The notes beneath the pieces are model-generated. The model was not told the origin of the DNA. It saw nothing but the letters and a program-made list of their open reading frames with translations, and made no database searches. A DNA stretch of 64,000 nt from Paenibacillus sedimenti (GTDB taxonomy: Bacteria > Bacillota > Bacilli > Paenibacillales > NBRC-103111). The first letter of the stretch is position 1. Every line of letters begins with the position of its first letter. Shown here piece by piece: positions 41,317-50,188 of the stretch. A program made the position numbers and the translations under genes. The stretch lies in the NCBI RefSeq assembly GCF_014534655.1, contig NZ_JACVVD010000014.1, positions 1-64,000 of the forward strand, written 5' to 3'.

Positions 41317-42609
41317 ATGACAATTATTTCTGATGTTTACGCACGCGAAGTCCTGGACTCCCGCGGTAACCCAACTGTTGAGGTGGAAGTGTACCTCGAA
41401 TCCGGCGCTTTCGGCCGTGCAATCGTACCTTCAGGCGCTTCCACAGGCGCATACGAAGCCGTTGAGCTTCGCGACGGTGACAAAGGCCGTTACCTCGGTA
41501 AAGGCGTTCTGAAAGCTGTTGACAACGTTAACGAAATCATCGCTCCGGAAATTATCGGTCTAGACGCACTTGATCAAGTCGGCATCGACAACAAAATGAT
41601 CGAGCTTGACGGAACTCCTAACAAAGCAAAATTAGGCGCTAATGCTATTCTTGCGGTTTCCATGGCAGTAGCTCGCGCAGCTGCCGACGCTTTGGACGTG
41701 CCTTTGTACGTATACCTTGGCGGTTTCAACGCTAAAACATTGCCTGTTCCAATGATGAACATCATCAACGGCGGCGCGCATGCGGACAACAACGTTGACG
41801 TTCAAGAATTCATGGTTCTGCCGGTTGGCGCACCTACATTCAAAGAAGCTCTTCGCGTTGGCGCAGAAATCTTCCACAGCTTGAAATCCGTTCTGAAAGA
41901 AAAAGGCTTGAACACTGCAGTTGGCGACGAAGGCGGTTTCGCTCCTAACTTCACTTCCAACGAGGAAGCAATCACAACGATCCTTACAGCAATTGAAAAA
42001 GCCGGTTATAAACCAGGCGTTGACGTATTCCTGGGTATGGACGTAGCTTCCACAGAGTTCTTCAAAGACGGCAAATACCATCTTGAAGGCGAAGGCAAAT
42101 CCTTCACATCTGCTGAATGGGTTGAATTCCTTGCTGCATGGGTTGATAAATATCCAATCATCACGGTTGAAGACGGCTGTTCCGAAGACGATTGGGAAGG
42201 TTGGAAATTGCTGACTGAGAAATTGGGCAACAAAGTTCAACTCGTTGGTGACGACTTGTTCGTTACGAATACAACTCGCCTATCCACAGGTATCGAGCAA
42301 AACATCGGTAACTCCATCTTGGTTAAAGTGAACCAAATCGGTACACTGACTGAGACTTTTGATGCGATCGAAATGGCTAAACGCGCTGGATACACAGCTG
42401 TTATCTCCCACCGTTCCGGTGAGAGCGAGGACAGCACTATCGCTGACATCGCGGTTGCGACTAACGCCGGTCAAATCAAAACAGGTGCTCCGTCCCGTAC
42501 GGACCGCGTAGCGAAGTACAATCAATTGCTCCGCATTGAAGATGAATTACACTCCGTAGCTCAATACGCAGGTAAAAAAGCGTTCTACAACTTGAGAAAC
42601 TTCAAGTAA
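41317..42609 (+). CDS. eno: Enolase
   Basis: 430 residues. N-terminal AREVLDSRGNPTVEVEV, SGASTGAYEA, catalytic GDEGGFAPN, ILVKVNQIGTLTET and signature SHRSGESEDSTIADIAVA. Converts 2-phosphoglycerate to phosphoenolpyruvate. Highly biased codons. Last glycolytic gene of the operon; no clear terminator between it and the M50-like gene 60 bases downstream. Confidence 0.97.
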   Translation: MTIISDVYAREVLDSRGNPTVEVEVYLESGAFGRAIVPSGASTGAYEAVELRDGDKGRYLGKGVLKAVDNVNEIIAPEIIGLDALDQVGIDNKMIELDGTPNKAKLGANAILAVSMAVARAAADALDVPLYVYLGGFNAKTLPVPMMNIINGGAHADNNVDVQEFMVLPVGAPTFKEALRVGAEIFHSLKSVLKEKGLNTAVGDEGGFAPNFTSNEEAITTILTAIEKAGYKPGVDVFLGMDVASTEFFKDGKYHLEGEGKSFTSAEWVEFLAAWVDKYPIITVEDGCSEDDWEGWKLLTEKLGNKVQLVGDDLFVTNTTRLSTGIEQNIGNSILVKVNQIGTLTETFDAIEMAKRAGYTAVISHRSGESEDSTIADIAVATNAGQIKTGAPSRTDRVAKYNQLLRIEDELHSVAQYAGKKAFYNLRNFK

Positions 42610-42671
42610 GATTCTGCGTAGGATAAAGTAGCGATATAACTAAATACACCACCGAGAGGGGATTGCTGTAT

Positions 42672-43388
42672 ATGAGCAACTGGTTGAAAACTATTTTATT
42701 CTTAATAGGTTCAGCGCTGCTTACTCATCTGCCGCTGATCCCCTCTTCTTTTTTCCGGAATCTCGATACGATGGTGCACGAGTTTGGGCATGCGGCAATG
42801 ACTCTGGCGCTCTCCGGTAAAGTGATGTACATTGAGTTGTACGCCAATCACAGCGGGGTAACTTACTCGGCGATCACGAATTCGTGGGCACTGCTACCCG
42901 TTTCATTAGCCGGGTATTTCACGGCTTCCTTGTTTGCTTGGTTTCTATTCTCGGCTTATGCGAGAGGGAAGCAAAGACTTGGCCTACAGGTCATGACCGT
43001 GTTGGCCGTCCTATCGTTGGTGCTCTTCGTCAGAAACATGTTCGGCATAACTTGGTTAATCGGGTTTATCGTGATAACTATTCTGGTGTTAGCTTTGACA
43101 CCAAAATGGCTGCGCGATTTTTATTACTTGCTGGTCGCCTTTATTTGCTTGGAGGAATCGGTCTTCGGGCCCTTTTCCTTGGTCGTCTATGCACTGAATA
43201 ACGCTCGCAGTGCTGGAGATGCTACGAACTTGGCGCTGCATACGGGTGTTCCCGCCGTTGTTTGGGCGTTGCTCTTTACATTGTTCTCCCTTTGGTGTGC
43301 GAAAAGGGCCGTGCAGGCCTTTCTAGGGCGGAAGAAAGGTTCCAGGGCACAAAGGCCCCAAACATCGTATACGACCTATCGAGATTAA
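42672..43388 (+). CDS. M50-type membrane metallopeptidase-like protein
   Basis: 238 residues from ATG 42672 (GAGAGGGGA upstream). About six membrane helices; HEFGH (about residues 37-41 in MVHEFGHAAMTLALSG) is the HExxH zinc motif placed at the start of the second helix as in peptidase M50B-like proteins (PF13398 type). A downstream Asn/Asp ligand of site-2 proteases (LDG/NxxPxxxxDG) is not evident, so activity is uncertain. It follows eno without a terminator and may be read from the glycolytic transcript. Function unknown. Confidence 0.72.
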   Translation: MSNWLKTILFLIGSALLTHLPLIPSSFFRNLDTMVHEFGHAAMTLALSGKVMYIELYANHSGVTYSAITNSWALLPVSLAGYFTASLFAWFLFSAYARGKQRLGLQVMTVLAVLSLVLFVRNMFGITWLIGFIVITILVLALTPKWLRDFYYLLVAFICLEESVFGPFSLVVYALNNARSAGDATNLALHTGVPAVVWALLFTLFSLWCAKRAVQAFLGRKKGSRAQRPQTSYTTYRD

Positions 43389-43414
43389 TCACCATCAACG
43401 AAATAATAGCCTGC

Positions 43415-43451
43415 GGCGAGTTTTGTGTAATAACACATAGCTCGCCTTTTT
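43415..43451 (+). terminator. Terminator after the M50-like gene
   Basis: GGCGAG (43415-43420) and CTCGCC (43441-43446) with inner TGTGT/ACACA pairing, followed by TTTTTG. Confidence 0.82.
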
Positions 43452-43626
43452 GTTGTGCGTAAATTAGGCAGGATACCGGTAGCAGGTTGTATTGCGGCCA
43501 TAAGCCAATTGAGGCTGGCAAACTACCAAGACCTAGGTCTAGGTTCAAACTAAACCTCGGACAGTTATCGTTTTTGTATATATTTGTTAATCTTATTGTC
43601 GTAGAAGATGTTTCTCACGATTAGCC

Positions 43627-43670
43627 TGGAGATAGAACTTGGCGATGAACTTGGCGATGAGCTGGAGATG
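43627..43670 (+). repeat. 12-bp tandem repeat with degenerate flanking units
   Basis: GAACTTGGCGAT occurs twice in a row (43636-43647, 43648-43659), followed by the degenerate unit GAGCTGGAGAT and preceded by CCTGGAGATA. Reading frame is kept (12 bp), but no ORF of note covers it. Confidence 0.75.
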
Positions 43671-43728
43671 CGATTACCATCGTGGGCATTGACTGATTGA
43701 TTCAATTAACGACTATGAGGTGAACATA

Positions 43729-44358
43729 ATGATTGCTTATAGAATAGATAACAATTCGGAGCATAGCATTTATGTTTTATTGACTGATACGGGGACCTTG
43801 TTCACAACGTTGATCAAGACATTTACCGGCGCTCCTTATAACCATGCTTCTCTGGCGCTGGACGCAGAGTTGAACGATTTGTTCAGCTTCGGTCGCAAAT
43901 GCCCAACGAACCCTTGGGCTGCAGGGTTTGTTGAAGAGGATGTCTATGAGGGGACTTTCCGTCAATTTCCAGACACTCGATGCTTACTGCTCCGTTTGCC
44001 GATTTCGCAGCAGCAGCGTGCCGATGCAAAACGCTTCATCCAGTCTTTTCAGAGGGAGGAGCAGTCCTATCGGTACAACATCATTGGATTGCTAGGCGTG
44101 CTGCTCCATCGCGATATCGGACCGAAAGACGCTTATTTTTGCTCCCAGTTTGTCGCTGAAACGCTGCGCAATATCGGGCTTACCTTATGGGATCGGCCTT
44201 CAGGGCTGGTGGCGCCTAACGATTTTCTCCGTCATCCTGCGTTTGAAAAGGTATATGAAGGATATCTTTACGACTACAAGCTTCTTGATAAAGAGAGGTT
44301 AAGCTACGAGCGACGTGTGACGGATCTTTCGATCCCATTGAGGGGGCAGGCGTTTTGA
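43729..44358 (+). CDS. Predicted permuted papain-like amidase/peptidase
   Basis: 209 residues from ATG 43729 after GAGGTGA (a GTG at 43720 is inside that site). Contains YNHASLALD (candidate catalytic His, about residue 36) ahead of AYFCSQFVAETL (candidate Cys), the circularly permuted order seen in YiiX/NlpC-P60-like superfamily members. Such proteins cleave peptide or acyl bonds in cell-wall or lipid substrates. No signal peptide, so it may act in the cytoplasm. It overlaps the DedA gene's start by one base. Function is a fold-level guess. Confidence 0.65.
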   Translation: MIAYRIDNNSEHSIYVLLTDTGTLFTTLIKTFTGAPYNHASLALDAELNDLFSFGRKCPTNPWAAGFVEEDVYEGTFRQFPDTRCLLLRLPISQQQRADAKRFIQSFQREEQSYRYNIIGLLGVLLHRDIGPKDAYFCSQFVAETLRNIGLTLWDRPSGLVAPNDFLRHPAFEKVYEGYLYDYKLLDKERLSYERRVTDLSIPLRGQAF

Positions 44359-44954
44359 TGGATGAAGTCATGGAGTTCTTGCGCAGCTTCGGATCCGCCG
44401 GGCTGTTTATTCACGCAATGATCGATGCGATTATTTTTCCGATTCCGGCTTTTTTTCTGCAATTGTCCTTGAGCGCTTTAAACCCCGAGAACGCTATATG
44501 GTTGGCCACTCTGGGGTATGCCGGTTGTTTGGCAGGGACGCCTATTGGCTATGCCATAGGCCGAACATCGGGAAATCTCGTTCTGGCAAGATTCATGAAG
44601 AAGAAGTGGTTGGATTCCGCCACAACGCTGTTCCGCCGACATGGAGAAAAAGCCATTCTCATCGGATCTTTCACACCGATTCCGTTCAAGCTGTTCACGA
44701 TCATGTCCGGATGTATGAATTATCCATTATGGAAACTGCTCGGGTATGCCGCAATCGGGCGCGCGGTTAAGTTCTATGTGGTAGGAATTCTGTTTTACAT
44801 CTATGGACGTGCAGCAGAGCATATGGTCGATCGGGTGCTTGGCATTACACTACTGGTGGTCGGTGTTCTATTCTCTGTGGTGTGGCTGCTGATAAGCAGG
44901 TTTCGTAAACGGAAGAAGCTTGAACGGACCGTAGTCCGGATGGAGGAACGATGA
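44358..44954 (+). CDS. DedA/VTT-family membrane protein
   Basis: 198 residues from ATG 44358, whose first base is the last base of the upstream stop. Four to five membrane segments with the DedA hallmarks GTPIGYAIGRTSG, an FxRHG-type motif (LFRRHGEKAILIGSFTPIPFK) and a Gly-rich helix. DedA proteins move lipids across the membrane; some recycle undecaprenyl phosphate, others phosphatidylethanolamine. Its neighbour is a PAP2 phosphatase, a pairing that suits lipid-carrier recycling. Substrate unknown. Confidence 0.8.
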   Translation: MDEVMEFLRSFGSAGLFIHAMIDAIIFPIPAFFLQLSLSALNPENAIWLATLGYAGCLAGTPIGYAIGRTSGNLVLARFMKKKWLDSATTLFRRHGEKAILIGSFTPIPFKLFTIMSGCMNYPLWKLLGYAAIGRAVKFYVVGILFYIYGRAAEHMVDRVLGITLLVVGVLFSVVWLLISRFRKRKKLERTVVRMEER

Positions 44955-44972
44955 TATATGAGGGGGAAAGAA

Positions 44973-45503
44973 ATGCACTGGGTGAAGAAGGTTGATCACC
45001 GGATGTTTGTCTGGTGCAATCAAAAGCTAAACCACTCGATTCTGGACCGGTTGTTCGGATTCATTACCCATATGGGCGGAGCGACGTTCACGATTCTATG
45101 TTCCATGCTTGTCGCTTGCTTTGCACCGGCTGATTGGAGCCGGGTCGGAATGCAAAGTTTAGCGGCTTTGACTTTCAGTCACTTGATTGCCGTTATTATC
45201 AAGAAAAAAATACGGAGAAACCGCCCATTTCGCGTACTGCAGCAAGTGAGGCTAGGGAAATATCCACTGAAGGATTACTCGTTTCCATCCGGTCATACGA
45301 CTGCCATTTTTGCACTCATAACCCCTTTTCTTTACTTGTGGGCAACCGGAGTTGCTCTGTTATTAATCGTTCTTGCGGCATTAGTCGCATTTTCCCGCGT
45401 ATATTGGGGATATCATTACCCTACAGATTGCATAGCAGGCGGTACGGTCGGAATCGGAACAGCTTTGTTGGTGGTTTATCTGACGAATCCTTTATTCATA
45501 TAA
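44973..45503 (+). CDS. PAP2-family membrane phosphatase
   Basis: 176 residues from ATG 44973, which follows GAGGGGGAAAGAA; ATG 44958 is a longer alternative. The three PAP2 motifs are complete: KKKIRRNRPF, SFPSGHTTA and SRVYWGYHYPTD, with five or six helices. The family includes undecaprenyl-pyrophosphate phosphatases (BcrC, PgpB) and phosphatidylglycerol-phosphate phosphatases. Adjacent to DedA it could release undecaprenyl phosphate that is then flipped. Exact substrate not determinable here. Confidence 0.85.
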   Translation: MHWVKKVDHRMFVWCNQKLNHSILDRLFGFITHMGGATFTILCSMLVACFAPADWSRVGMQSLAALTFSHLIAVIIKKKIRRNRPFRVLQQVRLGKYPLKDYSFPSGHTTAIFALITPFLYLWATGVALLLIVLAALVAFSRVYWGYHYPTDCIAGGTVGIGTALLVVYLTNPLFI

Positions 45504-45522
45504 TGGAGTATTCCTCCTTTTC

Positions 45523-45551
45523 TTGTAATCTAGGACAAACTATGCTAAAAT
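45523..45551 (+). promoter_or_regulatory. SigA-type promoter of secG
   Basis: TTGTAA (45523-45528), 17-base spacer, TGC-TAAAAT (45546-45551 plus upstream TG), 48 bases before the secG start. Confidence 0.65.
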
Positions 45552-45598
45552 ACTCATGCTAGTTGTATAAGCATAGAACAAGCAATTGGGGTGCTGAC

Positions 45599-45835
45599 AT
45601 GGAAATCTTTATGAAAGTTTTGTTGATCATAGCTTCGATCGGATTAATTTGCGTTGTATTACTGCAAAAAGGAAAAAGCGCAGGCTTGTCCGGTGCCATC
45701 TCCGGCGGTGCTGAGCACCTGTTCGGCAAGCAAAAAGCACGCGGTCTGGAATTATTCCTATCCCGTTTTACGATGGGGCTTGCTGCTGCATTTTTCATTC
45801 TCTCGATTGTCGTAGCATACGTAGTGAAAGGCTAA
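45599..45835 (+). CDS. secG: Preprotein translocase subunit SecG
   Basis: 78 residues from ATG 45599 (TTGGGGTGC upstream). Two membrane helices around a glycine-rich cytoplasmic loop (LLQKGKSAGLSGAISGGAEHLFGKQKARG), the standard SecG pattern. Supports SecYE-driven export. Position ahead of an esterase, rnr and smpB matches other Bacilli. Own promoter and terminator. Confidence 0.93.
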   Translation: MEIFMKVLLIIASIGLICVVLLQKGKSAGLSGAISGGAEHLFGKQKARGLELFLSRFTMGLAAAFFILSIVVAYVVKG

Positions 45836-45848
45836 CACATAAAACGAT

Positions 45849-45885
45849 AACAGCAGGGGAAATCTACTCCTGCTGTTTTTTCTTT
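45849..45885 (+). terminator. Terminator after secG
   Basis: AACAGCAGG pairs with CCTGCTGTT around an 11-base loop, followed by TTTTTCTTTTT. Confidence 0.88.
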
Positions 45886-45913
45886 TTACTCAGCCATTCA
45901 CCTATGTTGGGAG

Positions 45914-46726
45914 TTGGACGACATCGAGGATCGAATTTACAAATCAACCGACCCTTTCTTTTGGCTAGGCCGTGGAACGAATCGTGATATGGGCATTCTG
46001 ATGGTACATGGATTCACAGGATCGCCTTCGGAGTTCAGACGAATTGGTTATGTGTTACAGGATCAAGGGTATACCGTTAACGCGGTAAGATTACCCGGAC
46101 ATGGGACAACACCCGAAGAAATGATGCGAACCGGATGGACGGATTGGTATGGGCATGTGCTGGAGAGTTACGACAAGCTTGCCGCTGCATGCAAGAGCGT
46201 TGTCGTTATGGGACATTCGATGGGAGGCCTGCTGGCTTTGAAGCTGGCTGTAGAGCGTCAGACGGCAGGCATAGTAACGCTGGCAACACCAATATTTCTG
46301 GCGACTAGGAAGATAGTGTTCGCGTCACTGATTCAACATTTCATTGAATATATAGAAAAGAAACCCAAAAACAACCCCACTTTGTTAGATGAGTCATGTG
46401 CGTATACCAAAACGCCGATTCGCTGCGTCGTTAGTTTGCGTAAACTGTTAAAACAGGTGAAAGGCCTGCTGCCTCAGGTGGAAGCCCCCATTTGGATCGG
46501 CCAGGGGAAGAAAGATGCCGTTGTCCGGCATGAGAGCGCTGCGTTTTTACATCAACAGATCCGTTCAAGCGTAAAAGAAATTCATTATTATCCGCAGTCA
46601 TCGCACGGTATGCTGCTGGATCAAGAGAGAGAGCAAATCTATGCAGATATTTCTTCGTTTATCCAATCCCTACAGATGGAATACTATGAAATAAGGGAAA
46701 CTGGTGTAGCGGCTGAAGGAAGCTAG
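45914..46726 (+). CDS. Carboxylesterase / monoacylglycerol-lipase-like alpha/beta hydrolase
   Basis: 270 residues, TTG start at 45914 (no better start; only a short GGGAG just before it). Oxyanion region LMVHGFTGSP, nucleophile elbow GHSMGG (Ser about 97), acid in GKKDAVV, His in SSHGMLL. It corresponds to the YvaK/Est30-type esterase found between secG and rnr in Bacillus. Cleaves short- to medium-chain esters in the cytoplasm; natural substrate unknown. The 21-base insertion VFASLIQHFIEYIEKKP region forms the cap. Confidence 0.85.
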   Translation: MDDIEDRIYKSTDPFFWLGRGTNRDMGILMVHGFTGSPSEFRRIGYVLQDQGYTVNAVRLPGHGTTPEEMMRTGWTDWYGHVLESYDKLAAACKSVVVMGHSMGGLLALKLAVERQTAGIVTLATPIFLATRKIVFASLIQHFIEYIEKKPKNNPTLLDESCAYTKTPIRCVVSLRKLLKQVKGLLPQVEAPIWIGQGKKDAVVRHESAAFLHQQIRSSVKEIHYYPQSSHGMLLDQEREQIYADISSFIQSLQMEYYEIRETGVAAEGS

Positions 46727-46757
46727 GCTCAACCAACAACAAGAAGGTGAAAAGAAT

Positions 46758-49445
46758 ATGATTACAGAAAAAGAGATATTAAGTTTTATGCAAGAAACGG
46801 CTTATAAGCCGATGACGTATCAGGAGCTGGAAAAGCATTTTGAAATCGGAAATGCGAATGATTTTAAGGAGTTTCTAAGAATATTGAACCAGTTAGAAAA
46901 GGATGGACTCATACTGCGCACGCGCAATGACCGCTATGGCGTGCCGGAGCGTATGAATTTATTGCGGGGCAAGCTTCAGGCGCATGCCAAGGGGTTCGGC
47001 TTCCTCATTCCCGATGATCGGGATCATCCGGACGTGTATATTCATGCCAATGATATGAATACGGCGATGAACGGGGATATGATTTTCGTAAGGATTACGT
47101 CCAAAAGCCAGTCCGGAGGCCGGATGGAAGGCGAAGTTGTCCGCGTCATCAGCCGCGCCAACACGCAGATTGTGGGGATCTTTCAAAGCCAAGAGACGTA
47201 TGCATTTGTCATTCCGGATGACAAGCGGGTTTCGCGGGATATTTTCATTCCTCAGCATGCTTTCATGGGGGCGGTTACAGGCCAGAAGGTCGTCGTCAAG
47301 CTCGTTAGTTATCCGGAAGGGCGGGCTGCGGCCGAAGGGGAAGTTATTGAGATTCTGGGGCATAAAGATGATCCCGGTGTTGATATTTTGGCGATTGTCC
47401 GTAAATTTCAGCTTCCTGAAGCTTTCCATGAGGAAGTGATTTTGGAAGCGGATGCGGCTCCGGATTCCATTACTGAGGAAGAGATTGTTAACCAAGGGCG
47501 TCGGGATCTGCGAGGTAAAAGGATTGTCACGATTGACGGCGAAGACGCCAAGGACTTGGATGACGCAGTTAACGTAGAGCGATTAGAGAACGGCAACTAT
47601 TTGCTAGGCGTTCATATTGCCGACGTAAGTTACTATGTACGCGAGAGTTCTGCGCTGGATCAGGAAGCATACAACCGAGGATGTTCGGTCTATTTGACGG
47701 ATCGTGTGATTCCAATGCTGCCGCATCGGCTATCGAACGGAATTTGTTCGTTGAATCCGCGTGTGGACCGGTTAACCATGTCGTGTGAGATGGAGTTTGA
47801 CGATCAGTTGAATGTCGTTCGACATGATATTTTCACGAGCGTGATTAAGACTAGCGAACGGATGACGTATACGAATGTGCGCAAGCTGCTTCAGGGTGAA
47901 GCTGAGCCTGAGATTGTGGAGCGCTATGAGTATCTTATAGACGATTTCAAGCTGATGGAAGAGCTGGCGATGAAGCTGCGCGACAGACGGATGAAGCGCG
48001 GAGCGATTGATTTCGACTTTGAGGAATCCAAAATTCTTGTCGATGCCGAAGGGAAGCCAACGGATATTGTAAAAAGAGAACGTTCGATCGCTGAGATGAT
48101 TATCGAAGAATTCATGCTGGCGGCGAATGAAACCGTTGCAGAGCATTTCCATTGGTTGAAAGTTCCTTTCCTCTACCGGATTCATGAGGATCCGGATATG
48201 GAAAAGCTGATGCACTTTATGGAGTTTATTACGAATTTCGGCTATGTCGTCCGGGGAAAAGGGAATAAGGTACATCCGCGTGCGCTGCAGTCGTTATTGG
48301 AAGAAATTAAGGATACGCCGGAAGAAACGGTTATCAGTAAAGTGATGCTTCGTTCGATGAAACAAGCGCGGTATGATTCGCAAAGCGTGGGGCATTTTGG
48401 CTTGGCGGCGGAATTTTATTCGCATTTCACGTCTCCGATCAGGCGCTATCCGGATTTGATTATTCACCGCGTCATTCGCGAGGTGCTGGAGAGCGGTACT
48501 TTGTTGGATCAGCGGCATGAGTATTTGACGTCGCGTATGGATGATATTGCACGTCAGTCTTCAGAACGCGAACGTGTTGCCGTTGAGGCTGAGCGTGAGA
48601 CTGAGGCATTGAAAAAAGCGGAGTTCATGCTGGACAAAGTCGGAGAAGAATTCGAAGGCATTATCTCCAGCGTCACAAACTTTGGCATTTTCGTAGAACT
48701 GGATAATACCGTTGAGGGCTTGATTCGTCTTAGCGATTTGACGGATGATTACTATCATTATCACGAGATGCAGCATGCGCTCATCGGCGAGCGCACGTCC
48801 CGCATTTATCGTATCGGCGATCAAGCTAAGGTACGAGTAGCACGCGTGAATATGGATGAGCGTACGATCGATTTTGAGATGGTCGATATGAAGCCGCGCA
48901 GCAACGGGAAACCGGGCTTCTTGCGCGGCGGCGACAAGCCGCGTGAAGGCCGCGGAGGCGGTGGGGATCGCGGCCGTAACGGTGGAGGACGCGGTAAAGC
49001 GGGCAGCTTTAGCGGCGGGAAAGCAGGCGGTAAGAGCGGATTGGCTGCCGCCAAAGGGAAAGGCAAAGCTGCTGCCGGAACCAAGGCTGGCAAAGGCGGA
49101 GCCAAGGCTGGCGGCAGTCTCACGGAGAGACTGCAGGCGGTTGGCGCCGGCCGGAGCGAGAGCGGAAGAGGCGGCCGAAGCGCTGCTGGAGCCGGAAGGA
49201 ACGAAGGCGGAAGTGCGGTTGGCGGCCGTGGCAAGCGCGGCCGCGGAGGCATTGCGCTAGGGGGCGAAGCCCTAGCGGGTGTGGGCGCCGGCCAACGCGG
49301 AGCGCGCGGCGGCGATGCTGGAGCACCCGCTGCGGGCGGCGCGGGCGGCATGGATTGGGCGAGCGGCGTGAACGCGCTCGCCAAGGGCGGACGCCGACGC
49401 GGTACGGAAGGCGGCGGCAGCGGCATCAAGAAGCGGCGGAGATAA
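46758..49445 (+). CDS. rnr: Ribonuclease R with a long Gly/Arg/Ala-rich C-terminal tail
   Basis: 895 residues, about 100 or more longer than typical Bacillus RNase R. N-terminal winged helix (1-60), two cold-shock domains (about 65-220), RNB catalytic domain with TIDGEDAKDLDDAV (about 252-265) bearing the metal-binding aspartates, and an S1 domain (about 632-710, FEGIISSVTNFGIFVELDN). From residue 711 the protein is ~185 residues of low complexity rich in Gly, Arg, Ala, Lys (GGGDRGRNGGGRG-like), ending GIKKRRR. The 3'-5' exonuclease degrades structured RNA and, with SmpB-tmRNA next door, non-stop mRNA. Confidence 0.96.
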   Translation: MITEKEILSFMQETAYKPMTYQELEKHFEIGNANDFKEFLRILNQLEKDGLILRTRNDRYGVPERMNLLRGKLQAHAKGFGFLIPDDRDHPDVYIHANDMNTAMNGDMIFVRITSKSQSGGRMEGEVVRVISRANTQIVGIFQSQETYAFVIPDDKRVSRDIFIPQHAFMGAVTGQKVVVKLVSYPEGRAAAEGEVIEILGHKDDPGVDILAIVRKFQLPEAFHEEVILEADAAPDSITEEEIVNQGRRDLRGKRIVTIDGEDAKDLDDAVNVERLENGNYLLGVHIADVSYYVRESSALDQEAYNRGCSVYLTDRVIPMLPHRLSNGICSLNPRVDRLTMSCEMEFDDQLNVVRHDIFTSVIKTSERMTYTNVRKLLQGEAEPEIVERYEYLIDDFKLMEELAMKLRDRRMKRGAIDFDFEESKILVDAEGKPTDIVKRERSIAEMIIEEFMLAANETVAEHFHWLKVPFLYRIHEDPDMEKLMHFMEFITNFGYVVRGKGNKVHPRALQSLLEEIKDTPEETVISKVMLRSMKQARYDSQSVGHFGLAAEFYSHFTSPIRRYPDLIIHRVIREVLESGTLLDQRHEYLTSRMDDIARQSSERERVAVEAERETEALKKAEFMLDKVGEEFEGIISSVTNFGIFVELDNTVEGLIRLSDLTDDYYHYHEMQHALIGERTSRIYRIGDQAKVRVARVNMDERTIDFEMVDMKPRSNGKPGFLRGGDKPREGRGGGGDRGRNGGGRGKAGSFSGGKAGGKSGLAAAKGKGKAAAGTKAGKGGAKAGGSLTERLQAVGAGRSESGRGGRSAAGAGRNEGGSAVGGRGKRGRGGIALGGEALAGVGAGQRGARGGDAGAPAAGGAGGMDWASGVNALAKGGRRRGTEGGGSGIKKRRR

Positions 49446-49464
49446 TCGCCGCTTCTTGCTTTTC
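49428..49464 (+). terminator. Terminator overlapping the end of rnr
   Basis: AAGAAGCGGCG (49428-49438) pairs with CGCCGCTTCTT (49447-49457); the stop codon lies in the loop. Followed by GCTTTT. Confidence 0.72.
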
Positions 49465-49532
49465 CAGCGTGAAATTGCTACAATAGGTTGCACCATTGTA
49501 GCTTGATTACACGTGCGGGAGGAGGATCTCAC

Positions 49533-50015
49533 GTGGCAACGAAGAAAGCCGACGGCAAAGTGCTCGCTCAGAACAAGAAGGCGTCGCACGACTACTTTAT
49601 TGAAGATACGTACGAGTGTGGCATCGTCCTGACCGGCACGGAGATCAAATCCTTACGGGCAGGCAAAGCGAACTTGGGCGACAGCTTTTCAACGATTCGC
49701 AACGGCGAAGCTTTTGTGCACAATATGCACATCAGCCCGTTTGAGCAAGGCAACCGGAGCAATCCGACTGACCCGACAAGGGCGCGCAAGCTGCTCATGA
49801 AAAAGGCTGAGATTGCCAAATTGCTGGGACAGTCCAAACAAGAAGGCTATACACTCGTTCCCTTGAAAATCTACATCCGCAACGGCTACGCCAAGCTGTT
49901 ACTGGGATTAGGCAAAGGGAAAAAGCAGTACGACAAGCGCGAAAGCGCCGCAAAAAAAGATGCGCAGCGGGATATCCAGCGTGCATTGCGCGAGAAACAG
50001 AAGATTGCAAGGTAA
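49533..50015 (+). CDS. smpB: SsrA-binding protein
   Basis: 160 residues from GTG 49533 after GGGAGGAGGATCTCAC; the ATG at 49488 lies in the rnr terminator region. SmpB core: NKKASHDYFIEDTYECGIVLTGTEIKSLR..., the HNMHISPFEQGNR loop and the basic C-terminal tail with DKRESAAKKDAQRDIQRALR. Binds tmRNA and brings it to stalled ribosomes. The tmRNA gene itself begins 173 bases downstream. Confidence 0.97.
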   Translation: MATKKADGKVLAQNKKASHDYFIEDTYECGIVLTGTEIKSLRAGKANLGDSFSTIRNGEAFVHNMHISPFEQGNRSNPTDPTRARKLLMKKAEIAKLLGQSKQEGYTLVPLKIYIRNGYAKLLLGLGKGKKQYDKRESAAKKDAQRDIQRALREKQKIAR

Positions 50016-50065
50016 GCTCGTTGTGACACTGGCAAGTGGCACCTGAGCTTCCATGAACCTAGCGG

Positions 50066-50093
50066 TTCAATTCGCGGCCGCATGTGTTATACT
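50066..50093 (+). promoter_or_regulatory. Promoter candidate for ssrA
   Basis: TTCAAT (50066-50071), 16-base spacer, TGT-TATACT (TATACT 50088-50093, extended -10). It would give a ~90-base precursor leader before the mature tmRNA 5' end. Confidence 0.5.
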
Positions 50094-50188
50094 AAGTAAG
50101 CAGTAAGGTACAGCAACAAAATGCTCAAGAGTTGGTCAAAGCAATGCCTTTTATCTTCTTTCGTCCTTGACGAGGTTGAAGAAAATTC

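Larger units (their letters stand above)
43389..43728 (+). other. Intergenic region after the M50-like gene
   Basis: Holds a terminator (43415-43451), a GACCTAGGTC palindrome (about 43530), and a short tandem repeat (43627-43670). No gene or convincing promoter was recognised; the stretch is otherwise unremarkable. Confidence 0.5.

Noticed and set aside
48821..49429. Pro/Ala-rich minus-strand frame opposite the RNase R tail
   Set aside because: Its composition simply mirrors the Gly/Arg-rich tail on the plus strand; no conserved motif.
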